A stretch of 64,000 nt of DNA from Lachnospiraceae bacterium (GTDB lineage: Bacteria > Bacillota > Clostridia > Lachnospirales > Lachnospiraceae), in NCBI GenBank assembly GCA_029338735.1, contig JAQYAY010000023.1, forward strand, positions 56,886 to 120,885, given 5' to 3'. This document shows, one piece after another, positions 25,928 to 35,482 of the stretch. The notes under the pieces were generated by a model. The model had not been told where the DNA came from. It was given only the letters and a program-made list of their open reading frames with translations, and did no database searches. The position numbers and the translations under genes are program-made. Each line of letters begins with the position of its first letter. The first letter of the stretch is position 1.

Positions 25928-28900
25928 ATGAAAAATGCAAAACGATTTGCCGCAGCAGTGCTGGCAGGAGCATTGGCATTTACCATGCTTACACCGCAGT
26001 CTGCATTTGCAGCGAAGAAGAAAAAAGCCTCGTATATGACGAGACTGTATGCACTCGAGCAGATCGAGAAAAAGATCGGCGCGACGGAACAGGCAGATGA
26101 TGATGTAATGGCATCTGTCAAGGATGTAAAAAAGGGAACGAAGACCTACAGTATCATGGCAATCGCCATCAAGGCAGGCCTTGTAAAACCAGACAAATCA
26201 GGAAAAGTAAATCCGAAGACAAAAGTCACAAAGAGATATCTTTCAGATGTAGTTTCAAATCTTATAGAGGGTGGCGGTAAACAATCAGATTCTTCAGCTA
26301 AACTCACAAAGAAATCACTAACTTCATTTATCAATAAACAGATTCCGACAGTAGTTTCATCAGACAATGCAAAAATCAAGAAAGGTAATGTCGTAATCAA
26401 AAAGGGCGTCACCCTGAAGGACAAGACCATTGAGGGTAATCTGATCATCGCAGATGGTGTAGGTGACGGAGAGGTTGTCCTTGATAATGTAAAAGTAAAA
26501 GGAGCAATCATTATCCGTTCTGGAAAGACTACTATCAAGGGTAATTCTGAAGCCGGAGGTTCATACATCAGACAGACAAATGAACCTGTCAGTGTAGATA
26601 TTGCAGATTCTGCTAATATAGCTGCGTTCAAGGTTGTAGAGGCCGCAGATAAGGTCAGTATCAGTGGACCGCTTGACTACCTGACAGTAAATGCTGATCA
26701 GGCGGAGATTTCGCTGGAATCTGCAACAATCAGACAGGTAGAAGTCAATGGTATAGCAACTGCTATTAAGGTAGACAAGGATACACAGGTAACTACTGTC
26801 AATATGGAGGGCTCTGCAGCGAAGCTTACAGGCGAAGGAAAGGTAGATACTGTAAATGTCACTGCTAATAATACGACAGTAGCCATATCAGATGCAAAAG
26901 TAAATGTAGCAGAAGGTGTCTCAAAACCTGAAACTACAGACAATTCATCTGAGACGACGAAGCCTGATAATGATGGCAAGAAAGACGAGACAAAGCCGGC
27001 TGAGACAAAACCAGCAACGGACACTCCGTCAACACCATCAACTCCAAGCACTCCATCAACACCGAGTACACCGTCAACACCGGATACACCATCAACACCG
27101 AGTACACCGTCAACTCCGGACACACCATCAAGGCCATCAACTCCAGGTACTTCAACAGGCGGACAGACAAATCCGGGGTCATCAACAGGTGAAGAGACGA
27201 AGCCGGGAAGTGGTTCTACAGGACAGCCAGAAAATCCTACAAAGCCAACAGAACCAACCAAGGATCCGGAACAGGGACAGACAACCGAGCCAGGAGGAAA
27301 GGACAATCCTGGAAAGCAGGAAGAGAAGCCGGGAGAATCAGGAAAACAGGAAGAAAATCCATCAACAAAGCCTGATGAACCGTCAACAAAACCAGAGGAC
27401 CCAGGAACTACTCCTGACGAACCAGCTCCATCTGTGTCTAACGGTCAGTTCTCAGCAAGGGTAGTAAGTGTTACTCCGATAACGAAATACTATAATAATC
27501 AGAAGTATAACCGGATTAAACTTGCTTATAAACTTGATGATTCTGTCAAGGCATCCAAGACAAATCCGGTACAGGTACATTTTGTAGTAGATCCGTACAA
27601 CAGCAAAGAAGTATCAAGCATTGCGGTCCTTTATGGTCATACAGGAAAAGATGTTTCTCATCTCGGATATGCTGAGGGCTATGGAGATATTAAGATTACA
27701 GATAATGAAGAGCATACTGTAAACTGTGATGTATATGACAACGGGAATACCAACTACAATATTTATAGCATATTGCAGTCAGGCGATGAGATATCAAAAA
27801 TGCCTCTTAAGATTACATGTGAAGGTGCTAAGTCAGCGACAGATATTTCTGTCACCGCATACTATAGAGCATATGTAAATAAGACGGGTAACGAGGTTAT
27901 CGTATATTACTACGGCAAGCTGAAATCTACTGAAATCAGTGGATCTGATGGATTTACAATATCTGGAAGTGATGCTCCGACAGTCACTGGTGTTAGCGTG
28001 AGGGAAAATGGAGATTATTCTTATGCTGTCCTTTCGCTTTCAAAAGCAATAACAGCAACATCGACAGAAGATACTGATACAGGGTATCAGATTAGCTTCG
28101 CTGCAGAAAAGAGTCATTTATCTTCCAGTTATGATTATAAACTGGAATCTCAGGATGGAATAAGAATTTATACACCGATAAGTACTGTTACAACAGTGGT
28201 AAAGTCATCTGACAACAAGTTTGTAAAGGTAATAGTACCAGCGGACAATGTAGTTGGTGAAACTTATAATAGTTTTAAATTCTATTCAGGTGATACAGAG
28301 CTGACACAGAGTTATGTCAATAATAACTATGGTGGCGAGACCAGATATTATCTCGTGAATCCTTCTGGTAAGGAAATAGACAGTGTAAGAGTAGTTGGTC
28401 AGGGTGATATTAAAAATGCAGCTCATGACAAGATTGATCTGTCTGATGTCCCAATTCCGGCTGACAGTATTAAAGTGGAAAATGGTATCACATTCAGCAA
28501 AGTGACATATGATAATAATTATAACCGGATAGAAGTTGAGCTGAATGGTTGGGATAATACGTATTCTGAATTCTATGCCAATAATGTCAAAATAATTGTT
28601 GATAGCAAAGAATATAGAGCAAAAGGAATGGGCTATATTAGTACATACGGTGGTGTCACCAGTTTTACCTTAGATGACAATGAGATTCATCATATTGACT
28701 TCAGTAAGGCTTCCAGAATATCAGTTGAATATGATCCTGTAGGTTTGTCAGATAATGCTTCAACGCAGGAAGCAATTCAGGGTCATTATCTGGTAGGCGC
28801 ATCAGGTAAACCGATACAGAAGATAAACTCTGCTAATAGTACTTATGATGATCAGAATTGGCATATGGACTACTCTGTGATTGAGGATAATTCAGGGACA

Positions 28901-29980
28901 TATCTGACACTTTACTATAAGGGTCAGCTTGATACAACAAGCATACCGGATCCATCATGCTTTAAGATTCAGAAATCTGAATATGATGGAGGGGAGTATA
29001 AACTTGTTGATGTGCTCAATAAAGTAGAAGACGTAAAAATATGTCGGGGAAATAAGAGATTTTCATATATGCTTCTTACGCTTGATTCGGCCCTTGATAA
29101 GAATGACAGGTATGTTCTTGAGTATGAATCAGGAGCAAATAACAAATTGAGAAATCTTGCTGATCATGAAGTCGATTTCTATAAGGAATTGGGGCCAAAC
29201 CATTATTTAGATATTGATTCTGGATACGCCCCGGCCTTTAGTGCAGCACTGAGTCTTGATGGCAATTCACTGTGTGTTACAGCACCTTTAAGTCTTGCAC
29301 GTTCTTCTGCAGAGTATACAGATCTCAAGGTGACACTTGATGGAAATGATATATCCGACAGATGTATTGCGGATAAGGTTGACGACTATGATACAGGTGA
29401 TGTAATTCTGTATTTTAATCTTTCGGGATACACAGGAGAAAAGAAAACGGTGTCGGTTTCAGGCAAAGATATCGTTCTTTATGATGCAGATGGTGACAAA
29501 GTGCCACAGGATAAACTACAGGGCGATGTAGTTCAGGATAAAAAGCTGGAATATGGCAGTAATGCTTATTATGATCCAGCAAGGAATAAACTGTATATTG
29601 AGACCAACTATGATAAAGACGATAATTTGATTAACAGCTCTGTATATGAAGGGAATTTTGTGTTCAAATATGAAAATGGAGAACATAGATCATCAAAATC
29701 TGATAGTATTTGGACAATGAAAACGCCATTTTATGACTTAGTGGATAAGGGACTTACACTTGATAAGGTATATCTAGAGGTTGATTGTAATGATCTAGAA
29801 GGACTTGATTTTACTAATATAAGTTCCATCCAGTTTAAATATGATCCTGATACGAAAGAAGATTACAGTTACAGATTAATGAAATATCCAAGCGGTCAGA
29901 AGGTTGCAGCCACGGATTACATTACTCTGAATGTATCACAGCTCGGTCAGAAAGCTGAAGATCAGAAAGATGCTGCCTGA
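25928..29980 (+). CDS. Large secreted surface protein, S-layer-like N-terminus with Pro/Thr/Ser linker
   Basis: A 1350-residue exported protein. After a signal peptide (ending QSAFA-AKKKK), residues 30-115 resemble a divergent SLH-like region (YSIMAIAIKAGLVKPDKSGK). Residues about 135-340 are beta-solenoid-like, with the motif IIADGVGDGEVVLDNVKVKG also seen in S-layer-type proteins. Residues 365-505 are a disordered linker of STPSTPDTP units, then E/K/P-rich sequence. The remaining 850 residues look like repeated beta-modules, for example VIVYYYGKLKSTEISGSDGF near 659 and LTLYYKGQLDTTSIPDPSCF near 995. No LPXTG sorting signal is present. It has its own promoter and terminator. The C-terminal half is AT-richer than the N-terminus. 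Function is unknown; surface attachment or adhesion is inference. Confidence 0.8.
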   Translation: MKNAKRFAAAVLAGALAFTMLTPQSAFAAKKKKASYMTRLYALEQIEKKIGATEQADDDVMASVKDVKKGTKTYSIMAIAIKAGLVKPDKSGKVNPKTKVTKRYLSDVVSNLIEGGGKQSDSSAKLTKKSLTSFINKQIPTVVSSDNAKIKKGNVVIKKGVTLKDKTIEGNLIIADGVGDGEVVLDNVKVKGAIIIRSGKTTIKGNSEAGGSYIRQTNEPVSVDIADSANIAAFKVVEAADKVSISGPLDYLTVNADQAEISLESATIRQVEVNGIATAIKVDKDTQVTTVNMEGSAAKLTGEGKVDTVNVTANNTTVAISDAKVNVAEGVSKPETTDNSSETTKPDNDGKKDETKPAETKPATDTPSTPSTPSTPSTPSTPSTPDTPSTPSTPSTPDTPSRPSTPGTSTGGQTNPGSSTGEETKPGSGSTGQPENPTKPTEPTKDPEQGQTTEPGGKDNPGKQEEKPGESGKQEENPSTKPDEPSTKPEDPGTTPDEPAPSVSNGQFSARVVSVTPITKYYNNQKYNRIKLAYKLDDSVKASKTNPVQVHFVVDPYNSKEVSSIAVLYGHTGKDVSHLGYAEGYGDIKITDNEEHTVNCDVYDNGNTNYNIYSILQSGDEISKMPLKITCEGAKSATDISVTAYYRAYVNKTGNEVIVYYYGKLKSTEISGSDGFTISGSDAPTVTGVSVRENGDYSYAVLSLSKAITATSTEDTDTGYQISFAAEKSHLSSSYDYKLESQDGIRIYTPISTVTTVVKSSDNKFVKVIVPADNVVGETYNSFKFYSGDTELTQSYVNNNYGGETRYYLVNPSGKEIDSVRVVGQGDIKNAAHDKIDLSDVPIPADSIKVENGITFSKVTYDNNYNRIEVELNGWDNTYSEFYANNVKIIVDSKEYRAKGMGYISTYGGVTSFTLDDNEIHHIDFSKASRISVEYDPVGLSDNASTQEAIQGHYLVGASGKPIQKINSANSTYDDQNWHMDYSVIEDNSGTYLTLYYKGQLDTTSIPDPSCFKIQKSEYDGGEYKLVDVLNKVEDVKICRGNKRFSYMLLTLDSALDKNDRYVLEYESGANNKLRNLADHEVDFYKELGPNHYLDIDSGYAPAFSAALSLDGNSLCVTAPLSLARSSAEYTDLKVTLDGNDISDRCIADKVDDYDTGDVILYFNLSGYTGEKKTVSVSGKDIVLYDADGDKVPQDKLQGDVVQDKKLEYGSNAYYDPARNKLYIETNYDKDDNLINSSVYEGNFVFKYENGEHRSSKSDSIWTMKTPFYDLVDKGLTLDKVYLEVDCNDLEGLDFTNISSIQFKYDPDTKEDYSYRLMKYPSGQKVAATDYITLNVSQLGQKAEDQKDAA
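27022..27147 (+). repeat. Tandem 9-base coding repeats (Ser-Thr-Pro units)
   Basis: Imperfect tandem copies of units such as TCAACACCG and AGTACACCG encode the STP/DTP linker of the surface protein. Such tracts change length by slippage in steps of three codons without breaking the frame. Confidence 0.85.
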
Positions 29981-30028
29981 TTTCTGATAATCACAGTCAA
30001 ATTGGTTAAAACAATTTAACAAGTAGCA

Positions 30029-30064
30029 AGCCCGTCTCTGCATATCAGCAGAGGCGGGCTTTTT
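30029..30064 (+). terminator. Terminator after the surface protein gene
   Basis: AGCCCGTCTCTGC pairs with GCAGAGGCGGGCT (one mismatch-type T-G position) around ATATCA, followed by a short T-run. Confidence 0.92.
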
Positions 30065-30152
30065 GCGGCCTAGGATAGTCACAACTTTTTTCATTTTTTC
30101 CCACAACCCTTGCCCGATGTGATAAAATAGTACAAATCACAAGGAGGTCAAC

Positions 30153-32741
30153 ATGCAGCTGCCAGAGTCAGTAGAAAAAATCATACATACACTTGAGAAC
30201 GCGGGCTATGAGGCCTACGCTGTTGGTGGCTGCGTGCGTGACGTGATGCTCGGGCTGACTCCGGATGACTGGGATATCACGACTTCTGCAGAGCCGGAAC
30301 AGGTCAAGTCGCTTTTTCAGAGAACGATAGATACTGGCATCCAGCATGGTACAGTGACTGTTCGCATGGATGGGAAGAGCTTCGAGGTCACAACATACAG
30401 GATAGATGGCAAGTATGAGGATGGCCGTCATCCGGAAGAGGTCACCTTTACCAAGAGCCTCGAAGAAGATCTGAAGAGACGCGACTTCACAATCAATGCC
30501 ATGGCATACAATGACAGTACTGGTCTGGTGGACCTGTACGGAGGTCAGGAGGATCTGGAGAAAAAGGTCATCCGATGTGTCGGGAATCCTGAGGAGAGAT
30601 TTACAGAAGATGCGCTTCGAATGATGCGTGCTGTGCGATTTGCAGCGAAGCTTGATTTTTCCATAGAAGAAGAAACCCGCAGAGCCATCACCATGCTGAA
30701 GGACAATCTGAGCAAGGTTTCGGCAGAACGTATTCAGGTCGAGCTGACGAAGCTCATCACTTCTGACCATCCGGAGAAGATGTATGACCTGTTTGATACA
30801 GGGCTCACGTCGGTATTTTTCCCAGAATGGGATGAGGCGATGATATGCGATCAGAATACGAAGCATCATATGTATACAGTCGGATGGCACACAATTCATG
30901 TGATGGAAAATGTCCGTCCGGACAAGGCCATGCGGCTGGCAGCAATGCTTCATGATATAGGCAAGCCAGTCGTGAAGCGTTCTGACAAAAAGGACCACAG
31001 CCATTTTCAGGGGCATCCGCAGATGTCAGATGTAATGGCCGACAGGATCCTGAGACGTCTGAAATATGACAATGACACGATTCACAAAGTACGCATGCTG
31101 GTCAGATATCATGACGAACGTCCGGTGCTTAATGATATCACGGTGCGCAGATGCATGAATGAAATGGATCTGGATTTTGCTGATCTGTTCGAGCTGAAAA
31201 GGGCTGATACACTGGCACAGAGCACTTATATGCGCGAAGAGAAGCTGGCCTATATTGATACTTTTGAAAAATTGTATAATGCAAATCTGAATCAGTGCAC
31301 AGACAAAAAGCTCCTTGCCGTAAATGGCGGCGATCTGATACAGGCAGGCATTGAAAAAGGCCCTCAGATGGGGCGTGTGATTGACAGGCTCCTTGAAGAT
31401 GTGATCGAAAATCCTGAGGAGAATACCAGAGAGAATCTGCTGGATAAGGCACATAAATATGACAGACTGGCAAAAGCCGGGAAACTTTTCCTGTGTTTCT
31501 GTGCAGTGATTCTCGTCTTTGCCTCATGCACTCAGAGTGCTCCTCAGGGAAATGTATCATACAGGACACCGGGGACTCCGGCCGCTTCCGCTGATGCGAG
31601 CGGATCAGCGACAAATACATCAAGCCTCAACAAGGTCTATATCATTGAAGAAAATGACAGGAAAAATGACAAGCTCACCGTCATGAATGTTGTGAGCCTG
31701 CAGGAGTTCAGATATCCGTATACGGTACTGACTGAGTTTCTGGACAAGTACGGAGACACAGCGTCAGTAGATGATTTCAAGCCGGGTATGCCGATTACTT
31801 TTGATGCCGGTGGCAGGTATGGAACGCTCACAACAGTCCAGAAAAGCGATTCACTGTGGGAACGGGATGATGTGACCAATTACTCATTCGACGAATCACA
31901 GGAGATGATGAAGATCGGCAATACTGAGTATCATCTTCCGACGACGGCACTTTTTCTTGATGGCAATACGATCACGAGCCTTGATGATATAGAGACCGGA
32001 GTAGATTCTCTGCGCGTGGTCGGGAATGACAAGGAGATCGTGTCAATAGCTGTAGATAAAGGACATGGCTATCTGACTCTGACGGATACAAAGCTTTTTG
32101 ACGGGAGTCTCATCGAGATCGGGACCACTGATATAGAAGAAGTCTCGGACGGCAAGTCAATCGCGCTTCCTGTCGGGACATATAATGTCACAATCGCCAA
32201 CAATGGCTGGGGCGGGACTAAGAAGGTCAGGATAAAAAAGAACGTCGATTCTTACCTGAGTCTTGATTCCATGAAGGGCAGCGGTCCGAAGAAGTGCAGG
32301 CTGACCTTTGAAATTGGCGTGAAAGGCGCTAAAATCTATCTGGATGGCAAAGAAGTCAGGAAAAATAAGGAAATGTCCGTAAACTACGGAGACCATAATC
32401 TGACTGTTGTCGCCGACGGCTATGATACCTGGAGCCGCACTCTTGTTGTCAATTCTAAAAAAGCTACGATCGCTCTGGATATTTCCGACAGCAAAGAAGG
32501 AAATTCTTCATCTTCTTCAGGCACGACATCGGGAACTACATCTTCAGGGACAAGGTCCGGCACGACTCCAAGTGGTACGACTGGCACGACTTCTGGCAGT
32601 ACTTCAACCGGAACAACTGCAGATACGTCATCGTCAGGCAGTTCTTCTTCATCAAAATCGGAGAAAGATAAAGCCGAGGAAGACTATCTTTCGACACTGG
32701 CTGACTCCATCGTGAATTCGCTGTCGTCATCAAGTGACTGA
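30153..32741 (+). CDS. CCA-adding tRNA nucleotidyltransferase fused to a membrane-anchored PEGA-type domain
   Basis: An 862-residue continuous frame. Residues 1-435 are a class II CCA-adding enzyme: AVGGCVRDVMLGLTPDDWDI, RRDFTINAMAYN, the helix around EDALRMMRAVRFAAKLDF, and an HD domain (AAMLHDIGKPV). Directly after its normal C-terminus the frame runs into a hydrophobic segment with lipobox shape (KLFLCFCAVILVFASCTQ, Cys459). About 400 further residues contain a PEGA-like repeat (AKIYLDGKEVRKNKEMSVNY) and a Ser/Thr/Gly-rich tail. The second half looks like a complete lipoprotein lacking its own start: no in-frame ATG sits just before the segment. Either this is a true fusion tethered to the membrane, or a deletion joined two genes. 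An AAGGAGG site supports the start. CCA addition is needed here because the tRNA in this window lacks encoded CCA. Confidence 0.82.
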   Translation: MQLPESVEKIIHTLENAGYEAYAVGGCVRDVMLGLTPDDWDITTSAEPEQVKSLFQRTIDTGIQHGTVTVRMDGKSFEVTTYRIDGKYEDGRHPEEVTFTKSLEEDLKRRDFTINAMAYNDSTGLVDLYGGQEDLEKKVIRCVGNPEERFTEDALRMMRAVRFAAKLDFSIEEETRRAITMLKDNLSKVSAERIQVELTKLITSDHPEKMYDLFDTGLTSVFFPEWDEAMICDQNTKHHMYTVGWHTIHVMENVRPDKAMRLAAMLHDIGKPVVKRSDKKDHSHFQGHPQMSDVMADRILRRLKYDNDTIHKVRMLVRYHDERPVLNDITVRRCMNEMDLDFADLFELKRADTLAQSTYMREEKLAYIDTFEKLYNANLNQCTDKKLLAVNGGDLIQAGIEKGPQMGRVIDRLLEDVIENPEENTRENLLDKAHKYDRLAKAGKLFLCFCAVILVFASCTQSAPQGNVSYRTPGTPAASADASGSATNTSSLNKVYIIEENDRKNDKLTVMNVVSLQEFRYPYTVLTEFLDKYGDTASVDDFKPGMPITFDAGGRYGTLTTVQKSDSLWERDDVTNYSFDESQEMMKIGNTEYHLPTTALFLDGNTITSLDDIETGVDSLRVVGNDKEIVSIAVDKGHGYLTLTDTKLFDGSLIEIGTTDIEEVSDGKSIALPVGTYNVTIANNGWGGTKKVRIKKNVDSYLSLDSMKGSGPKKCRLTFEIGVKGAKIYLDGKEVRKNKEMSVNYGDHNLTVVADGYDTWSRTLVVNSKKATIALDISDSKEGNSSSSSGTTSGTTSSGTRSGTTPSGTTGTTSGSTSTGTTADTSSSGSSSSSKSEKDKAEEDYLSTLADSIVNSLSSSSD

Positions 32742-32762
32742 CATGTGATCGGCAAAAAACAG

Positions 32763-32792
32763 GTGGCACTACCAGCAAAAATCGTATATAAT
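32763..32792 (+). promoter_or_regulatory. Probable promoter of the phosphohexomutase gene
   Basis: A perfect TATAAT with a partial -35 (GTGGCA, 18-base spacer) lies about 45 bases before the ATG at 32835. Confidence 0.55.
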
Positions 32793-32834
32793 AGGGACGG
32801 AAAATAAGGCAACCTTAACTGATAAGGAGGATAT

Positions 32835-34568
32835 ATGAGCTACAAAGAGACATATGAAGCATGGCTTTCAGATCCATACTTCGATGATGACACAAAGGCA
32901 GAACTTCGTGGAATAGCAGGCAATGACAAAGAAATAGAAGACAGATTCTACAAGGATCTGGAGTTTGGAACTGCAGGACTTAGAGGAGTCATTGGAGCAG
33001 GAACGAACAGGATGAATGTCTATACGGTTCGTCGTGCAACTCAGGGACTGGCAGACTATATCAATAAGGTCGGCGGAGCAGACAGAGGAGTAGCAATCTC
33101 ATATGACTGTCGTCACATGTCGCCGGAATTCGCAGATGAAGCAGCAGAGAGCCTTGCAGCAAATGGCATCAAGGCCTATGTATTCGAGTCACTCAGACCG
33201 ACACCGGTACTTTCATATGCAGTCAGATATCTTCACTGTATAGCCGGAATCAATATTACGGCAAGCCACAATCCTGCAGAATACAACGGATACAAGGTAT
33301 ACTGGGAGGACGGCGCGCAGATCACACCGCCACATGATACAGGAATCATGGACTGCGTCAAGGCAGTACAGATAGACAAGGCAAAGACCATTCCAAAGCA
33401 GGAAGCAGTTGATAAGGGTCTGTATCAGGTCATTGGCAAGGATATAGATGATCCATATATCGCAGAGCTCAAGAAGCTTGTCATCCATCAGGATGCAATC
33501 GAGGAGGTAGGCAAGGATATCACCATCGTATATACACCGCTTCACGGAACAGGTAATATCCCGGTCCGCAGAGTTCTTAAGGAGCTTGGATTTACAAATG
33601 TATATGTAGTACCACAGCAGGAGAAGCCGGATGGTGACTTCCCTACAGTATCATACCCGAACCCGGAGGCAAAGGAAGCATTTGCCCTCGCCCTTGCCCT
33701 TGGAAAAGAAAAAAACGCAGATCTCGTACTTGCTACAGATCCGGATGCTGACAGACTCGGCGTATATGTCAAGGACAAGCAGGGCGAGTATCACTGCCTG
33801 ACAGGCAATATGAGCGGCTGCCTGATCGGAAACTATGTCATTGGCCAGAGAAAGGCAAGAGATGGCAGGCTTCCAGAGGATGGAGCATTTATCAAGTCAA
33901 TAGTTACAACGAATCTTGCAGATGCAATTGCCAAAGATTACGGCATCCAGCTGATTGAAGTGCTCACTGGATTCAAGTATATCGGTGGCAAGATCCTTGA
34001 GTTCGAGAAGACCGGACATGGTACATACCTCTTCGGAATGGAAGAGAGCTATGGCTGCCTGACAGGAACCTATGCGAGAGACAAGGATGCAGTAGACGCA
34101 TCAATGACACTCTGCGAGGCAGCAGCATATTACAAGACACAGGGCTGGACACTCTGGGACGCAATGCTCGATCTCTATGAGAGACTCGGATACTATCAGG
34201 ATGCAGTAAGTGCAATTACTCTTGCCGGCAAGGAAGGAATCGAGAAGATCGGTTCAATCATGACATATCTCCGTGCCAATCCGATCAGGGAGATCGGCGG
34301 TCACAAGGTAGTCAGGATCAGAGACTATGACAAGGATACGATCACAGATCTTGCAACAGGTGATGTAACACCTACAGGACTTCCGAAGTCGAATGTACTC
34401 TATTATGAGCTGACAGATGACGCCTGGATCTGTGTACGTCCTTCAGGAACAGAGCCAAAGATCAAGTTCTATTATGGCATCAAGGGCTCAGGCTTCGAAG
34501 ATGCCGACAAGAAGTCAGCAACCATGAAGAAAGCACTTGATGACCTCGCAGAAGAGCTCACTAAATAA
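32835..34568 (+). CDS. Phosphoglucomutase/phosphomannomutase (alpha-D-phosphohexomutase)
   Basis: A 577-residue enzyme of the PgcA type, longer than bacterial PMM/PGM of about 450 residues. It has the active-site serine loop INITASHNPAEYNGYKVYWE, the metal-binding loop ATDPDADRLGV, the sugar-binding GMEESYGCLTG and the phosphate-binding WICVRPSGTEPKIKFYYGIK. It interconverts hexose 1- and 6-phosphates, linking glycolysis with nucleotide-sugar and glycogen synthesis, which fits the polysaccharide and glycogen genes in this window. A good AAGGAGG site precedes the ATG. It is a single-gene unit with its own promoter and terminator. Confidence 0.95.
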   Translation: MSYKETYEAWLSDPYFDDDTKAELRGIAGNDKEIEDRFYKDLEFGTAGLRGVIGAGTNRMNVYTVRRATQGLADYINKVGGADRGVAISYDCRHMSPEFADEAAESLAANGIKAYVFESLRPTPVLSYAVRYLHCIAGINITASHNPAEYNGYKVYWEDGAQITPPHDTGIMDCVKAVQIDKAKTIPKQEAVDKGLYQVIGKDIDDPYIAELKKLVIHQDAIEEVGKDITIVYTPLHGTGNIPVRRVLKELGFTNVYVVPQQEKPDGDFPTVSYPNPEAKEAFALALALGKEKNADLVLATDPDADRLGVYVKDKQGEYHCLTGNMSGCLIGNYVIGQRKARDGRLPEDGAFIKSIVTTNLADAIAKDYGIQLIEVLTGFKYIGGKILEFEKTGHGTYLFGMEESYGCLTGTYARDKDAVDASMTLCEAAAYYKTQGWTLWDAMLDLYERLGYYQDAVSAITLAGKEGIEKIGSIMTYLRANPIREIGGHKVVRIRDYDKDTITDLATGDVTPTGLPKSNVLYYELTDDAWICVRPSGTEPKIKFYYGIKGSGFEDADKKSATMKKALDDLAEELTK

Positions 34569-34612
34569 ATCTTAACATATGCAATAAAAGCATACACAAA
34601 AACGTAACAAAT

Positions 34613-34644
34613 ACCCCGAAACAGCGAAGCTTCGGGGTGTTTTT
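34613..34644 (+). terminator. Terminator after the phosphohexomutase gene
   Basis: ACCCCGAA and TTCGGGGT pair around a ten-base loop, then G and five T. Confidence 0.9.
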
Positions 34645-34655
34645 GTTAAAAAGTA

Positions 34656-34684
34656 TTGACATTTCATTGAAAAAAGCTTATAAA
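34656..34684 (+). promoter_or_regulatory. Strong promoter of the HU gene
   Basis: TTGACA, 17 bases and TATAAA, just downstream of the preceding terminator; leader about 70 bases before an AGGAGG site. Confidence 0.85.
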
Positions 34685-34760
34685 GGTAAGTGCAGGAACA
34701 AAAAGGGATATCCTGTAGAGACAAATTAAATCGTATAGAAAATACGAGGAGGAAATTCAA

Positions 34761-35036
34761 ATGAACAAGACAGAACTTGTAGCAGCAATTGCCGACAAGG
34801 CAGAAGTATCAAAGAAGGACGCAGAGCTTGTACTCCGTGCTTTCACAGACACAGTTACTGAGGAGCTCGCAAAGGGTGAGAAGATCCAGCTCGTTGGCTT
34901 CGGTACATTCGAAGTTTCAGAGAGGGCAGCTCGTACAGGCCGTAACCCACAGACAGGCAAGACTATGAAGATCAAGGCTTCAAAGGCTCCTAAGTTCAAG
35001 GCTGGTAAGGCTCTTAAGGACGCTGTCAACAAGTAA
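34761..35036 (+). CDS. HU-family DNA-binding protein
   Basis: A 91-residue HU homologue beginning [20 protein letters not shown], with the core [20 protein letters not shown] and the beta-arm [20 protein letters not shown]. It binds and bends DNA as a dimer and compacts the nucleoid. It has a near-consensus promoter and a strong AGGAGG site, as expected for an abundant protein, and a terminator follows directly. Its position just upstream of the rqcP-type gene matches the order found in many Firmicutes. Confidence 0.97.
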   Translation: MNKTELVAAIADKAEVSKKDAELVLRAFTDTVTEELAKGEKIQLVGFGTFEVSERAARTGRNPQTGKTMKIKASKAPKFKAGKALKDAVNK

Positions 35037-35063
35037 TTACATATCATATTTTTACATGAAATG

Positions 35064-35098
35064 AAAGGGAACGCCCATTACGGAGCGCTCCCTTTTTT
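35064..35098 (+). terminator. Terminator after the HU gene
   Basis: AAAGGGAACGC and GCGCTCCCTTT pair with one internal mismatch, followed by a T-run. The following gene starts 18 bases later, so some read-through may feed it. Confidence 0.88.
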
Positions 35099-35115
35099 AT
35101 ACAGGAAAGGAATAT

Positions 35116-35379
35116 ATGTCAGAAGAAAAAGATGAAGGCATGAGACTCGACAAATTCCTCAAAGTCTCAAGGCTGATAAAAAGAAGAACAGTAGCGGCTG
35201 AGGCGGCAGACGCAGGCCGTATCACCGTCAATGACAAGGTGGCAAAGGCATCGACAAAGGTGCATTCAGGAGATGTCATAGAGATAGCTTTCGGCAACAA
35301 GACCGTGAAGGCACGCGTCAAGACAATTCTCCAGAGCACGAAAAAAGAAGATGTCGCAGAGATGTACGAGTATTTGTAA
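35116..35379 (+). CDS. rqcP: S4-domain RNA-binding protein RqcP (YabO-like)
   Basis: An 87-residue protein made almost entirely of an S4 RNA-binding fold: MRLDKFLKVSRLIKRRTVAA, then GRITVNDKVAKASTKVHSGD and a basic end. In Bacillus, RqcP works with RqcH on 50S subunits stalled with peptidyl-tRNA and supports alanine tailing of the nascent chain; here that role is inferred by similarity and by position before divIC. An AGGAAAGGA site precedes the ATG. The chromosome context (HU, rqcP, divIC) is the standard Firmicutes one. Confidence 0.88.
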   Translation: MSEEKDEGMRLDKFLKVSRLIKRRTVAAEAADAGRITVNDKVAKASTKVHSGDVIEIAFGNKTVKARVKTILQSTKKEDVAEMYEYL

Positions 35380-35411
35380 ATATTTTATTAATCAGATACC
35401 ATATTTAGTAC

Positions 35412-35440
35412 TTGCAAAGCCCTGAAATCCGCTTTATAAT
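35412..35440 (+). promoter_or_regulatory. Promoter of the divIC-tilS-hpt-ftsH operon
   Basis: TTGCAA, 17 bases and a perfect TATAAT lie about 40 bases before the divIC start. No other strong promoter was noticed before 49234, so the unit may be very long. Confidence 0.75.
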
Positions 35441-35482
35441 TAAGAATACATAAATTATTTCGGATACGCGAAAGGCGGATTA

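Noticed and set aside
27022-27147. Tandem short repeats considered as CRISPR
   Set aside because: Units are nine bases, without unique spacers, in frame with the Ser-Thr-Pro linker.
26698-27306. 202-residue minus-strand ORF and 182-residue plus-frame ORF across the STP linker
   Set aside because: Low-complexity translations (GVDGV, HQHRVHRQ) of the coding tandem repeat in wrong frames.
30168-31016. 282-residue minus-strand ORF opposite the CCA-adding enzyme
   Set aside because: Shadow of a gene with clear catalytic motifs; no own motif or start signal.
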